A stretch of DNA of 64,000 nt from assembly GCA_039822045.1 (NCBI GenBank), contig JBCBMY010000013.1:116595-180594 (forward strand), in the 5' to 3' direction. Under the pieces are notes generated by a model. That model saw only the letters and a program-made list of their open reading frames with translations, had not been told where the DNA came from and made no database searches. Below are positions 16,756 through 25,614 of the stretch, in pieces. The translations under genes were made by a program, and so were the position numbers. This stretch comes from HLUCCA09 sp039822045 (GTDB taxonomy: Bacteria > Pseudomonadota > Alphaproteobacteria > Rhodobacterales > Rhodobacteraceae). Numbering within the stretch: position 1 is the stretch's first letter; each line of letters starts with the position of its first letter.

Positions 16756-16792
16756 GCCGGCGCGATTTGCGCGTCGCATGTGGAAAGGATCG

Positions 16793-17713
16793 ATGGGCGA
16801 CACCACCGACGGGTCCTCTAGCGCTGCGCACAGCGCGCAGATGGACCACACCGCCACTCCCCAAGAGGGGGGGCTTTTTTCAAGAATTTCATCGTTCTTC
16901 GGCGCGGCCGATGTGACGGCAGCCGATGCAGGACCGCCGCCGGCGCTTCTGGGTGAGGCCCCGCTCGGGATGGGAAACCTGCGACGGATGCGCGTGGAAG
17001 ACGTGGCCATCCCGCGGGTCGAGATCACGTCCGTCTCGGTCGACATCAGCTTTGATGCACTCGTCGAGGTGTTTCGGGAGAGCGGCAACACGCGGCTCCC
17101 GGTTTATGAGGGGACGCTCGACAACCCGCTGGGCATGATCCACCTCAAGGATTTTGCGCTGAAGCACGGCTTCAACGGCCACAGCCACGAAGACTTCGAC
17201 CTTCCCGGCCTCCTGCGTCCGCTCCTCTACGCGCCGCCGTCGATGCCCATCGGCGTGCTGCTGACCAAGATGCAGACAGACCGCAGTCACATGGCGCTTG
17301 TCATCGACGAGTATGGCGGCGTCGATGGCATCGTCACTATCGAAGACCTGATCGAACAGGTGATCGGCGAGATTGAGGACGAGCACGACGTCGACGAAGA
17401 GGCGCTTTGGACAGAGGAAAAGCCCGGATGCTTCGCGGCCGCCGCGCGCGCACCCATCGCCGACTTCCAGGAGGCGATAGGCCTCGCGCTTGTCGCCGAA
17501 GACGAAGAGGAAGAGATCGACACGCTCGGCGGTCTGGTCTTTATGGCGGCAGGGCGTGTTCCGGCACGGGGGGAGGTGATCTCGCACGGCTCGGGCGCGC
17601 AGTTCGAGGTGATCGACGCCGACCCGCGTCGGATCAAACGTCTGCGCGTGCGCTTGCCCGGCGCTCCGGTCCTGTCTAGTCAGGCACAACGACCGGCGAC
17701 TGCGGCGGAATAG
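16793..17713 (+). CDS. corC: HlyC/CorC-type CBS-domain protein
   Basis: The ~306-residue protein has no membrane span. It carries a CBS pair (VEDVAIPRVEITSVSVDISF, then MALVIDEYGGVDGIVTIEDL with IEQVIGEIEDEHD) and a C-terminal CorC/HlyC transporter-associated domain (DTLGGLVFMAAGRVPARGE). Such proteins are linked to Mg/Co efflux (CorC/YbeX) and sit between ybeY and lnt in many bacteria, as here. The ATG at 16793 has AAAGGA close upstream; the ATG at 16778 is possible. Confidence 0.92.
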   Translation: MGDTTDGSSSAAHSAQMDHTATPQEGGLFSRISSFFGAADVTAADAGPPPALLGEAPLGMGNLRRMRVEDVAIPRVEITSVSVDISFDALVEVFRESGNTRLPVYEGTLDNPLGMIHLKDFALKHGFNGHSHEDFDLPGLLRPLLYAPPSMPIGVLLTKMQTDRSHMALVIDEYGGVDGIVTIEDLIEQVIGEIEDEHDVDEEALWTEEKPGCFAAAARAPIADFQEAIGLALVAEDEEEEIDTLGGLVFMAAGRVPARGEVISHGSGAQFEVIDADPRRIKRLRVRLPGAPVLSSQAQRPATAAE

Positions 17714-17759
17714 GCCCGGCGCCAACGCACGCGTAGGCCACGACAGGGGACCCCGCTCC

Positions 17760-19430
17760 ATGCGAGACGACGCGACCGAGGCGGGCGCGGCGACGGACGA
17801 GGCGCAAGGCGACGCGCCCGGGATCCGGCCGGCAAAGCAGCCAAAGCGCCCCCCGCCACCGGCGGGGCCGGATTTCACGCCGGTGCTGCGTTTCGTGGAG
17901 CACCCGTGGAAAGGGCCCGGCCTTGCGTTTTTGCTTGGGGCGATCGCGGCGCTTGGGCATGTCCCGGTCTCGTGGCCGTGGCTTGCGATGCTGGCCTTCG
18001 CACTCGCCATCGGCCTCTTCACGATGGAGATCGGATGGTGGCGTGCCGCGTGGCGTGGGCTGGCCATGGGCACCGGCTTCTTCGCGGTGTCATGGTTCTG
18101 GATCGTCGAGCCGTTCTTTGTGGACCCGCTGCGCCACGGCTGGATGGCACCGTTCGCGCTCCTCTTTCTGTCAGCCGGCATGGCCCTCTACTGGGCGCTT
18201 GCATTTGGATTGGCGGCCGCACTCGGCAGATGGGTTGGCGGCGGGCAGAAGGCGCGGGCGATCTGGATGGTGGCGCTGTTGACCGGGGCCGAGATGCTTC
18301 GCTCGATCCTCTTCACCGGGTTTCCCTGGGCGCTGATTGGGCAGATTTGGGTCGACTGGCCGCAGATGCAGGGCGCGGCGCTCTTCGGTGCGGACGGGCT
18401 GACGCTGGTGACGCTGACGGCCGCGGCATTGCCGACGCTCTTTGGTGCGCGCCGCATGGTGCTGGGCGGGATCGCGGGCGCCGCGCTCGCGGCTCTGCCG
18501 GGTCTCTACACCGCGTTGCGGGTGCCTGGGGGACCGCCCGCCTTGGCCGAGCCAGCGCAGATTGTGCGGATCATCCAGCCCAACGCCGCGCAGCATCTGA
18601 AATGGCGCCCGGATATGATCGACGTGTTTTGGCAGCGTATGCTGGACCAGACTGCGGCCGAAGGGGAGCTTGGGGCGCCCGATGTGGTGATCTGGCCCGA
18701 AACGGCGGTGCCTTACCTGCTGCAAAACGCCCAAGGTCCGTTCCAGCAGATCAGCGCGTCTGCAGGCGAGGCCATGGTTGCCCTTGGCATTCAGCGACGC
18801 GACGATGCGGGGCGCTGGTACAACTCGCTCGCTGTCCTGTCCCCCGCGGGAGAAGTCACGGAGGTGTACGACAAGCATCACCTCGTCCCGTTCGGAGAGT
18901 TCATGCCGTTCGCCGGCCTCTTTGCGCGGCTTGGGATCTTTGGCCTCGCAGCGAACGACACCGGTGGCTATGCGCGTGGGCCGGGGCCGCGGCTGGTCGC
19001 GCTGGGGCAGGCGGGGCTCGCGCTTCCGCTGATCTGCTACGAGGCGATCTTCTCGCGTGACATCGCGCGGGCGCCGGCGCGGCCCGATTGGCTGATGAAT
19101 GTCACCAACGATGCCTGGTTCGGCCAGATTTCCGGCCCGTATCAGCACCTTGCGCAGTCCCAGTTGCGCGCGGTCGAAACCGGCCTTCCGGTATTGCGCT
19201 CGGCCAACACCGGCGTGTCGGCGGTGATCGACCCCTATGGCCGCATCCTTCAGGCCCTTCCGCTGGGCGAGGCCGGGATCATCGACAGCCCACTGCCGAG
19301 CGCTCTGCCACCCACAATGTTTGCGCGCTGGGGAACGTTGCCCGTGCTCGTTGCGCTTTGTTTCCTCGTAACTTGGGCAACGGCCCTTGGAGTGACGAGA
19401 GGGCTTGCGGGCTCCCGTAACCGCGCGTAA
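17760..19430 (+). CDS. lnt: Apolipoprotein N-acyltransferase
   Basis: Lnt adds the third acyl chain to the N-terminal cysteine of lipoproteins in the inner membrane. The 556-residue protein has a polytopic N-terminal half and a C-terminal nitrilase-like domain. The catalytic Glu-Lys-Cys triad is visible: E314 in VIWPETAVPY, K372 in YDKHHLVPFGE and C426 in LICYEAIFS. The cytoplasmic N-terminus is long and Ala/Pro-rich. It ends 68 bp before metK, with the SAM/SAH riboswitch in between. Confidence 0.95.
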   Translation: MRDDATEAGAATDEAQGDAPGIRPAKQPKRPPPPAGPDFTPVLRFVEHPWKGPGLAFLLGAIAALGHVPVSWPWLAMLAFALAIGLFTMEIGWWRAAWRGLAMGTGFFAVSWFWIVEPFFVDPLRHGWMAPFALLFLSAGMALYWALAFGLAAALGRWVGGGQKARAIWMVALLTGAEMLRSILFTGFPWALIGQIWVDWPQMQGAALFGADGLTLVTLTAAALPTLFGARRMVLGGIAGAALAALPGLYTALRVPGGPPALAEPAQIVRIIQPNAAQHLKWRPDMIDVFWQRMLDQTAAEGELGAPDVVIWPETAVPYLLQNAQGPFQQISASAGEAMVALGIQRRDDAGRWYNSLAVLSPAGEVTEVYDKHHLVPFGEFMPFAGLFARLGIFGLAANDTGGYARGPGPRLVALGQAGLALPLICYEAIFSRDIARAPARPDWLMNVTNDAWFGQISGPYQHLAQSQLRAVETGLPVLRSANTGVSAVIDPYGRILQALPLGEAGIIDSPLPSALPPTMFARWGTLPVLVALCFLVTWATALGVTRGLAGSRNRA

Positions 19431-19444
19431 GGGGCACGTCTTGA

Positions 19445-19490
19445 CCACCACAACGGCTTCCTGGCGTGGTGGCGAGGCATCAACGGAGCA
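19445..19490 (+). promoter_or_regulatory. SAM/SAH riboswitch upstream of metK
   Basis: The stem CCACCAC (19445-19451) pairs with GTGGTGG (19466-19472) around the loop AACGGCTTCCTGGC. The downstream CGGAGCA (19484-19490) contains the metK Shine-Dalgarno and is complementary to GCTTCC in the loop. This matches the compact SAM/SAH pseudoknot described upstream of metK in Rhodobacterales. Ligand binding would hide the GGAG and block translation. Confidence 0.9.
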
Positions 19491-19498
19491 CCTTTTCC

Positions 19499-20668
19499 AT
19501 GTCCCGTCTCGATTACACGTTCACCTCTGAGTCCGTCTCAGAGGGCCACCCCGACAAGGTCTGTGACCGAATCTCCGACGCCGTGCTCGACGCCTTCCTC
19601 CGCGAAGAAGCCCAGGCACGGGTCGCCTGTGAAACCTTTGCGACCTCCGGTATGGTTGTGATCGGCGGCGAGGTGGGCCTGTCGAACCCCGAGCGGCTTA
19701 AGGATTACATGGGCCGCGTGGGTCAGATCGCCCGCGACTGCATCAAGGATATCGGATACGAGCAGGAGAAGTTCCACTGGAACACCTGCCACGTGCTGAA
19801 CTTCCTGCATGAGCAGTCGGCCCATATTTGGCAGGGCGTCAGCCAGGACGGGGCGGGCGACCAGGGCATCATGTTCGGCTATGCCACCGACGAGACGCCC
19901 GATCTCATGCCGGCGCCGATCCAATACGCGCAGGCCATCCTCCGCCGGCTGGCGGACGTCCGGAAATCGGGGGAGGAGCCGACGCTGCGGCCCGACGCAA
20001 AGTCGCAGCTGTCGATTCGCTATGAGGGCGGCAAGCCCGTCGAGGTGACGTCGATCGTGCTGTCGACCCAGCACGAAAGCGAAGAGCAGAGTTCCGACGA
20101 CATCCGCGCAATTGTCGAGCCCTATATCCGCGAAGTGGTGCCGGCGGCCTGGCTGACCGACAAGACCGAATGGTGGGTGAACCCCACCGGCACCTTCGTG
20201 ATTGGCGGACCCGACGGCGATGCCGGGCTGACCGGGCGCAAGATCATCGTGGATACCTACGGCGGTGCCGCACCCCATGGCGGCGGCGCGTTTTCCGGCA
20301 AAGACCCGACCAAGGTTGACCGGTCGGCCGCCTATGCCGCGCGCTATCTGGCCAAGAACGTGGTCGCCGCCGGTCTTGCCAAGCGCTGCACGATCCAGGT
20401 GTCCTACGCGATCGGCGTGGCCAAGCCCCTGTCGATCTATGCCAACACCGAGGGCACCGGCGTGGTGGAAGAGGCCGCGATCGAGCGCGCGCTGATGGAA
20501 GTCATGGACCTCACGCCGCGCGGCATCCGCGAGCATCTGCAGCTCAACAAGCCGATCTATGAGCGCACCGCGGCCTATGGCCATTTCGGGCGCCAGCCCG
20601 ACGCCGATGGCGGCTTCTCCTGGGAGAAGACCGACCTTGTGGACGCGCTGAAAAAGGCGGTCGCCTGA
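19499..20668 (+). CDS. metK: S-adenosylmethionine synthetase
   Basis: MetK forms SAM from methionine and ATP. The 389-residue protein has the classic N-terminus (FTSESVSEGHPDKVCDRISDA), the methionine-binding QDGAGDQGIMFGYA, the phosphate loop GGGAFSGKDPTKVDRSAAY and the C-terminal GHFGR. The start ATG at 19499 follows the riboswitch-embedded GGAG. Feedback control by SAM through the leader is likely. Confidence 0.97.
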   Translation: MSRLDYTFTSESVSEGHPDKVCDRISDAVLDAFLREEAQARVACETFATSGMVVIGGEVGLSNPERLKDYMGRVGQIARDCIKDIGYEQEKFHWNTCHVLNFLHEQSAHIWQGVSQDGAGDQGIMFGYATDETPDLMPAPIQYAQAILRRLADVRKSGEEPTLRPDAKSQLSIRYEGGKPVEVTSIVLSTQHESEEQSSDDIRAIVEPYIREVVPAAWLTDKTEWWVNPTGTFVIGGPDGDAGLTGRKIIVDTYGGAAPHGGGAFSGKDPTKVDRSAAYAARYLAKNVVAAGLAKRCTIQVSYAIGVAKPLSIYANTEGTGVVEEAAIERALMEVMDLTPRGIREHLQLNKPIYERTAAYGHFGRQPDADGGFSWEKTDLVDALKKAVA

Positions 20669-20727
20669 ACGTCGTGTCATAGCTGCGCCGAGCCTCGCGG
20701 ATGATCCGCGCGGCCCGGCGCATGCAT

Positions 20728-21816
20728 CTAGGACAGAGAAAGAAAGCCTGTGTCGAGCGGGCATGTGGTGCCGTCGCTCAAGCGCACCTGGCCAAACTCG
20801 ATGTCGAGTGTGACGGGCGCCCTGGCGCCCGTCGGCAAAGCTCCGAGCGCATGAGAAACGGCGACGGAGCCGCTGGGCTCAAGCGCGAGCGCCGTGGGCA
20901 CGCCCGCGTCGGACCAGGGATTGGACGCGGCGGAACGGGATCGGCCGGCGCCGCCCCAGCTGCGGCCGTCTTCTATGCCCAACACGCCGCGATGCTCTCC
21001 ATTCCAGGGCGGGTAGAACCGTCCGCCATGGGACCACCACAAGAGGGTTGCCGGAAGCTGGGCGACGTCGCGGATCAGGAGGGTCACGTCGCCCTCGACC
21101 GGACGCAGGGCGGTTGCCCAGCCGTACCCCATGGATGCTCTCTCGGGCAGCATGACGAAATCGGTGTGCCGCTCGGCCAGAGGAAACCGGGTCAGGTCTG
21201 CCTGGCTGCCCTCGAACGTGGGAAAGCGGGTCAGGTCGTCGCTGGCTGCGGGGTAGGCAAGATGGCTATGCCCCTGTGCCGGGTCAGTCTCGAGCGGCAT
21301 GTCGGGCGTTTCGGCTCGTGCCTTGGGCGAGAACGCAAGCAGGCCACCGGATCGCAGATCCACCATCGCGTGGTGGGCGACCGGCAGGGCACCCGAGCCG
21401 CCGTGAAAGATGTGCCGCTGGTAGAGAAACGGGTGATTGTCGACCAGGCGCCAGAGCTTCTCGACTTGGGCCCCTGCCACCGCACGCGTTAGGCGAAACC
21501 GCGCAAGCCGCCCGTCGGCGCTCGCCAGATCATCGACCAATTCCCAAGGAGCATTGGCTGTCCAGCCATGGGGCGGGGCATCCTCAACATCGTCGGCGCC
21601 GAAGGGCGCGCAGAAGAAATCCCCTGACATGGCGCGCAGATGCGGCGGCATGTCGGGCGGGAAGCGGTCCGGATTGTCCGGCCCGTCGGCCCAGGGCACA
21701 CGGGCAAGCGGCGCAACGGTCCGCCCGTCGCGCACGACCTCGAAGGCCGCCAGCTGCCCGAATGACAGGTCGAGCGTTGCGCGGATTCCGACCGCCTCGA
21801 TGGTATGGTGCGCCAT
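20728..21816 (-). CDS. Galactose-mutarotase-like protein
   Basis: The 362-residue protein has the beta-sandwich pattern of aldose 1-epimerase-type proteins: GQLAAFEVVRDGRTVAPLARVPW, FFCAPFGADDVED, HGWTANAPWELV, LWRLVDNHPFLYQRHIFHGG and GRFYPPWNGEHRGVLGIED. I see candidate His and Glu residues, but the exact mutarotase active site cannot be confirmed. Its sugar substrate is unknown. It converges with metK; a perfect palindrome CGCGGA-TGA-TCCGCG lies between them at 20696-20710. Confidence 0.75.
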   Translation of the reverse strand: MAHHTIEAVGIRATLDLSFGQLAAFEVVRDGRTVAPLARVPWADGPDNPDRFPPDMPPHLRAMSGDFFCAPFGADDVEDAPPHGWTANAPWELVDDLASADGRLARFRLTRAVAGAQVEKLWRLVDNHPFLYQRHIFHGGSGALPVAHHAMVDLRSGGLLAFSPKARAETPDMPLETDPAQGHSHLAYPAASDDLTRFPTFEGSQADLTRFPLAERHTDFVMLPERASMGYGWATALRPVEGDVTLLIRDVAQLPATLLWWSHGGRFYPPWNGEHRGVLGIEDGRSWGGAGRSRSAASNPWSDAGVPTALALEPSGSVAVSHALGALPTGARAPVTLDIEFGQVRLSDGTTCPLDTGFLSLS

Positions 21817-21876
21817 GGGGGCGATCTTACTCTCGCGTGCGGGCCCGTCGAGAGCGCTTGCGTCTTCACTGGCGCC

Positions 21877-22809
21877 TCAGGGCAGGACGCAGAGCATCTC
21901 ATAGAGCAAGTTCGCCGCGATGAGAGCGGTGTTGCCGGTCGGATCATAGGGCGGCGAGACCTCGACGAGATCGCAGCCCACAAGGTGGAGTCCTGCGCAG
22001 CCTCGGACGATTTCGAGCGCCTGCCAGGTGTTCAGACCGCCGGGCTCGACCGTACCCGTGCCGGGTGCAAAGGCGGAATCCAGACTGTCGATGTCGAAGG
22101 ACAGGTAGACCGGGCCGCCCCCCATCTGCGCGCGCACCTCTTCCATCAGGGGCGTCAGCGAACGCCACCAGCATTCTTCGGCCTGGACCACGCGCCAGCC
22201 CTGTTGCCGTGCCCAGTCGAAATCCTCGGCCGTGTATCCGGTGCCGCGTAGCCCGATTTGGACAACGCGCGCATTGTCGAGGCATCCCTCCTCCCAGGCG
22301 CGGCGGAACGGGCAGCCGTGGGCCGCGGGCTCGCCGAACATCGCCTCGTTGATGTCGGAATGCGCATCGATGTGGATCAGGCCGACGGGCCCATGCCGCT
22401 CGGCCATCGCCCGCAGGATCGGCCAGGTGAGCGTGTGGTCGCCGCCGAGCGTGAGTGGTACTGCAACCTCAGTGAGAATGCCGCGATAGTGCTCGGCGAT
22501 GATGTCGATCGACTTCTTCAGGTCGAACGTATTGATCGGCACGTCGCCGATATCGGCAACCTGCATCCGGTCGAACGGTGCGGCGCGGGTTGCCATATTG
22601 TAGGGCCGCAGCATGCGGCTTTCGTCGCGGATCTGGCGGGGGCCAAGGCGGGTGCCCGGGCGGTTCGAGGTTCCGATATCCATCGGGATGCCCACGAAAC
22701 AGGCATCGAGCCCTGCGGCCGTCTGCTGCGACGGCAACCGCATGAACGAGACGGGTCCGCCGAAGCGCGGCATCTCGTTGCCGCCGAGAGGTTGGTTGTA
22801 GCTGGCCAT
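21877..22809 (-). CDS. Guanidinobutyrase/agmatinase-type ureohydrolase
   Basis: This 310-residue arginase-superfamily enzyme hydrolyses a guanidino group to urea. The binuclear Mn ligands are present in LGGDHT, HIDAHSDIN and SFDIDSLD. The N-terminus (YNQPLGGNEMPRFGGPVSFM) and the CDLVEVSPPYDPTGNTALI tail resemble 4-guanidinobutyrase (GbuA) more than classic SpeB; agmatine remains possible. It is divergent from a polyamine-type ABC transporter across ~100 bp, which suggests uptake and hydrolysis of the same guanidino or amine compound. Confidence 0.88.
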   Translation of the reverse strand: MASYNQPLGGNEMPRFGGPVSFMRLPSQQTAAGLDACFVGIPMDIGTSNRPGTRLGPRQIRDESRMLRPYNMATRAAPFDRMQVADIGDVPINTFDLKKSIDIIAEHYRGILTEVAVPLTLGGDHTLTWPILRAMAERHGPVGLIHIDAHSDINEAMFGEPAAHGCPFRRAWEEGCLDNARVVQIGLRGTGYTAEDFDWARQQGWRVVQAEECWWRSLTPLMEEVRAQMGGGPVYLSFDIDSLDSAFAPGTGTVEPGGLNTWQALEIVRGCAGLHLVGCDLVEVSPPYDPTGNTALIAANLLYEMLCVLP

Positions 22810-22910
22810 GCCATGCTCCTGTCGCCAATAGTCGGGCGCAGCCTAGATGCTGAGGGGCTTAGAGAAAATGCCGCGACGGGGACTCGCGGCGCGGACGACA
22901 GGAGAGGCCC

Positions 22911-23969
22911 ATGACCCGTAATGATGTTTTGCTTGGCACCACGCTCTTGGCCGGTGCGCTGGGCGCCGGCACGGCCACGGCACAGGACGAACTGAACGCG
23001 CTTGTCTGGTGCGATCACACCGACGACGCGCTGATCGAGCCGTTCGAAGAGGCCCACGGCGTCACCGTCAATCTGCGGGAATATGAGGGTACGGGCGCGG
23101 CGCTGGCGCTTCTTGAGCAGTCGCGCCCGGGGGACTGGGACGTGCTTGTGATCGACGGGATCGACGTATTCCGCGCGGTCGAGGCGGGGCTTCTGGCGCC
23201 CCTGCCGGAAGACGACCTGCCGATCGCCGACTTCTTCCCCGAGGTCGTCATGGCCGAAAACAACAGCGCCGATGGCGTGACCTACGCCGTGACAGAGAAG
23301 TTCGGCTACAACACGATCTCCTACAATTCCGAGAACGTCGACGAGGCCGACATGCAGGACCTCGCGACCGTCTGGTCGGAGAAGTATGACGGCCGGATCT
23401 CGATCTACGATTACTACCTGCCAGTCATGGGCCTGGCGGCGATTGCCGAGGGCATTCCAACCGCCGAGATCGGCGCCGGCAACCTTGAGGCCATCGGCGG
23501 AACGCTCGGCGCGATGCGGTCGCGCGCGGCGTCGGTCGGCGGTGTGGTGGCAGCGCAAACGGCGCTTGCGACGGGAGAGGTCGACATTGTCGTGGGCGGC
23601 GGGGAGTGGCTGACGGGCGCCCTCTCGGCCGAACAGCCTGAGCTGACCTGGACGATCCCCGATGCCGGCGCGGTGAGGTGGACGCAGTCCATCGGCATTC
23701 TGGCCGACAGCGAGAACCAGGAGATGGCCCTGGAATTCATCAAGTACATCGTCAGCCCGGAAGGGCAGGCGCGCCTTGCGACCTCCGCCTGCTTCTGGGG
23801 CATGCCGGCCAATGCCAAGGCGGGCGATGTGCTGAGCGCAGAGCAGAAGGAGGTGCTGCGCTGGGACAGCCAGCCCGACTATCTGGCCCGCACGCAGCTC
23901 TACCCGGCGCCCGACACCGATCTGGACATTGAGATGCAGGACCTCTGGCTGGAGACACTGTCGAAATAG
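22911..23969 (+). CDS. PotD/PotF-type substrate-binding protein of an ABC transporter
   Basis: The 352-residue periplasmic protein has a signal peptide (GTTLLAGALGAGTATAQ) and the extracellular solute-binding fold of the spermidine/putrescine group: WCDHTDDALIEPFEEAHGV, DVLVIDGIDVFRAVEAGLL, VTYAVTEKFGYNTISYN and AVRWTQSIGILADSEN. GGAGAGG precedes the ATG. It is the first gene of a four-component transporter operon followed by an MBL hydrolase. Confidence 0.92.
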   Translation: MTRNDVLLGTTLLAGALGAGTATAQDELNALVWCDHTDDALIEPFEEAHGVTVNLREYEGTGAALALLEQSRPGDWDVLVIDGIDVFRAVEAGLLAPLPEDDLPIADFFPEVVMAENNSADGVTYAVTEKFGYNTISYNSENVDEADMQDLATVWSEKYDGRISIYDYYLPVMGLAAIAEGIPTAEIGAGNLEAIGGTLGAMRSRAASVGGVVAAQTALATGEVDIVVGGGEWLTGALSAEQPELTWTIPDAGAVRWTQSIGILADSENQEMALEFIKYIVSPEGQARLATSACFWGMPANAKAGDVLSAEQKEVLRWDSQPDYLARTQLYPAPDTDLDIEMQDLWLETLSK

Positions 23970-23978
23970 GGAACGGCA

Positions 23979-24824
23979 GTGGACCAGGATAGACGCCGCG
24001 GCTGGGCCCTCACGGGCCCGGCGCTTGTATGGACGGTGGCGTTCTTCGTTGTGCCCTTCCTCGTCATGGCGGCGATGAGCCTGGCGACATTGGAAGGGCG
24101 CGAGCTCGTTTGGGAGCTGTCGTTCGCCAACTATGGCGAGCTGGCCGAGAAGGCGTATCTGGCCCGTGCGATCCAGGTGTCGTTGGAGATCACGCTGACG
24201 GTCACGGTCATTTCGGTGCTGCTGGCCTATCCGCTCGCCTGGGTCGTCGCGTTTCATATCCCGCCGCGCTGGCAGCGTCTGGCGCTCGTGCTTGCGATCC
24301 TGCCGTTTTGGACCTCCTACGTCGTGCGCTCCTATGCGTGGCTCTTGGTTCTGGCGCGCGAGGGCGTGGTGAACCAGACGCTGATGGGCCTGGGGCTGAT
24401 CTCGGAACCCGTGACGCTCGCCAATACTCGGCTGGCCACCGTGACGGGCTTCGTCCATTTCTTTGTGATGCTGCTGACGTTGACGATCTACGCCAACCTT
24501 GTGCGCCTGTCGCCGAACTACGCAAGGGCGGCGGCGGACCTGGGAGCGGGACCGGTGGCGACGTTCCGGCACGTGATCCTGCCGTTGACGCTGCCGGGGG
24601 TCGTGACCGGCGCGTTCCTGACCTTCGTCCTCTGCATCGGCGATTACGTCACGCCGCAGATCCTCGGCGGAAACACTGAGTTGACCGTGCCGCAGGTGAT
24701 CATGGTGCAGCTCGGGCGACGGGCCGACTTCCCGTTGGCCTCGGCGCTGGCGCTTGTCCTCATGGCGATTGTGACGCTGGCCTACCTCGCCTCGGCGCGC
24801 TGGCTGAGGCTCGACCGGGTATGA
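23979..24824 (+). CDS. Polyamine-type ABC transporter permease (PotB-like)
   Basis: The 281-residue inner-membrane protein has six predicted spans and the EAA loop YARAAADLGAGPVATFRHVILPLTLPG that docks the ATPase. The pattern SYAWLLVLAREGVVNQTLMGLGL fits PotB/PotH. It starts nine bases after the binding-protein stop and is the first of two permeases. Confidence 0.93.
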   Translation: MDQDRRRGWALTGPALVWTVAFFVVPFLVMAAMSLATLEGRELVWELSFANYGELAEKAYLARAIQVSLEITLTVTVISVLLAYPLAWVVAFHIPPRWQRLALVLAILPFWTSYVVRSYAWLLVLAREGVVNQTLMGLGLISEPVTLANTRLATVTGFVHFFVMLLTLTIYANLVRLSPNYARAAADLGAGPVATFRHVILPLTLPGVVTGAFLTFVLCIGDYVTPQILGGNTELTVPQVIMVQLGRRADFPLASALALVLMAIVTLAYLASARWLRLDRV

Positions 24825-24840
24825 GAACCGGAGCGTCGTG

Positions 24841-25614
24841 ATGCTGCGAGTGCTGCCTTGGGCCTATCTCGCGTTGGCACTTGCCTTCATCTATCTGCCG
24901 GTCGCCGTGCTGGTTCTGTTTTCCTTTCAAGGCGGTGCGCTGCCCGTTCCGCCGTTCGACGGGCCATCGGGCCAATGGTATGCCGAAGTCCTGTCGGACG
25001 AGGATCTCGTCGGCGCGCTTTGGCGCTCGGTGGCCGTCGCGGCAGGCTCAGCGGCGCTGGCCGTCGCCTTGGGGTTCGGCGCGGCCCTGGGCCTCGCGCG
25101 GCACGTCCTGCCCGGCGCTCTTGCCGTGCGCGCCCTCCTGATCGCGCCGCTCACCGTGAGCTACCTGATCGTCGGGCTCGGCCTGTTGATCCTGTTTCAG
25201 CGGCTGGGCCTTGGCCCCTCTCTCTGGGCCGTAGGTGTTGGGCATGTGGTGATCAACCTGCCGCTTGCCTTCGCGATCCTCTATGCGGCGATGGGGGCCG
25301 AGCAGGAGCGTGCCGAACAGGCCGCGCGCGATCTGGGGGCAGGCGAGGCGCAGGTGATAGTGTTGGTGACCTTACCAATGCTGGCGCCGGCGCTCCTTGC
25401 GGCCTTCTTCCTGTCGGTCACGTTGTCTTGGGACGAATTCATCATCGCATTCCTGCTCAGCCGATTTGACGTGACTTTGCCGGTCGAGATCTGGTCGCTC
25501 CTCCGCTCGGGCTTGTCGCCGCGCCTGAACGCCATCGGCTCGGTCGTGTTTCTTGTCTCGGTCGCTGCGGTTCTGCTGGTCGAAGCGCTGCTTCTGCGGA
25601 GGCGACGGGCATGA
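24841..25614 (+). CDS. Polyamine-type ABC transporter permease (PotC-like)
   Basis: The 257-residue inner-membrane protein has an EAA loop (EQAARDLGAGEAQVIVLVTL, then PMLAPALLAAF) and the family segment SWDEFIIAFLLSRFDVTLPVEIWS. It resembles PotC/PotI. I use the ATG at 24841, eight bases after GGAG; a GTG one codon earlier is possible. Its stop overlaps the next start (ATGA). Confidence 0.93.
   Translation: MLRVLPWAYLALALAFIYLPVAVLVLFSFQGGALPVPPFDGPSGQWYAEVLSDEDLVGALWRSVAVAAGSAALAVALGFGAALGLARHVLPGALAVRALLIAPLTVSYLIVGLGLLILFQRLGLGPSLWAVGVGHVVINLPLAFAILYAAMGAEQERAEQAARDLGAGEAQVIVLVTLPMLAPALLAAFFLSVTLSWDEFIIAFLLSRFDVTLPVEIWSLLRSGLSPRLNAIGSVVFLVSVAAVLLVEALLLRRRRA

Noticed and set aside
22518..24572. 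684-codon minus-strand frame across the ABC transporter genes
   Set aside because: Shadow of the binding protein and permease genes; His/Arg/Gln-rich with no recognisable domain.
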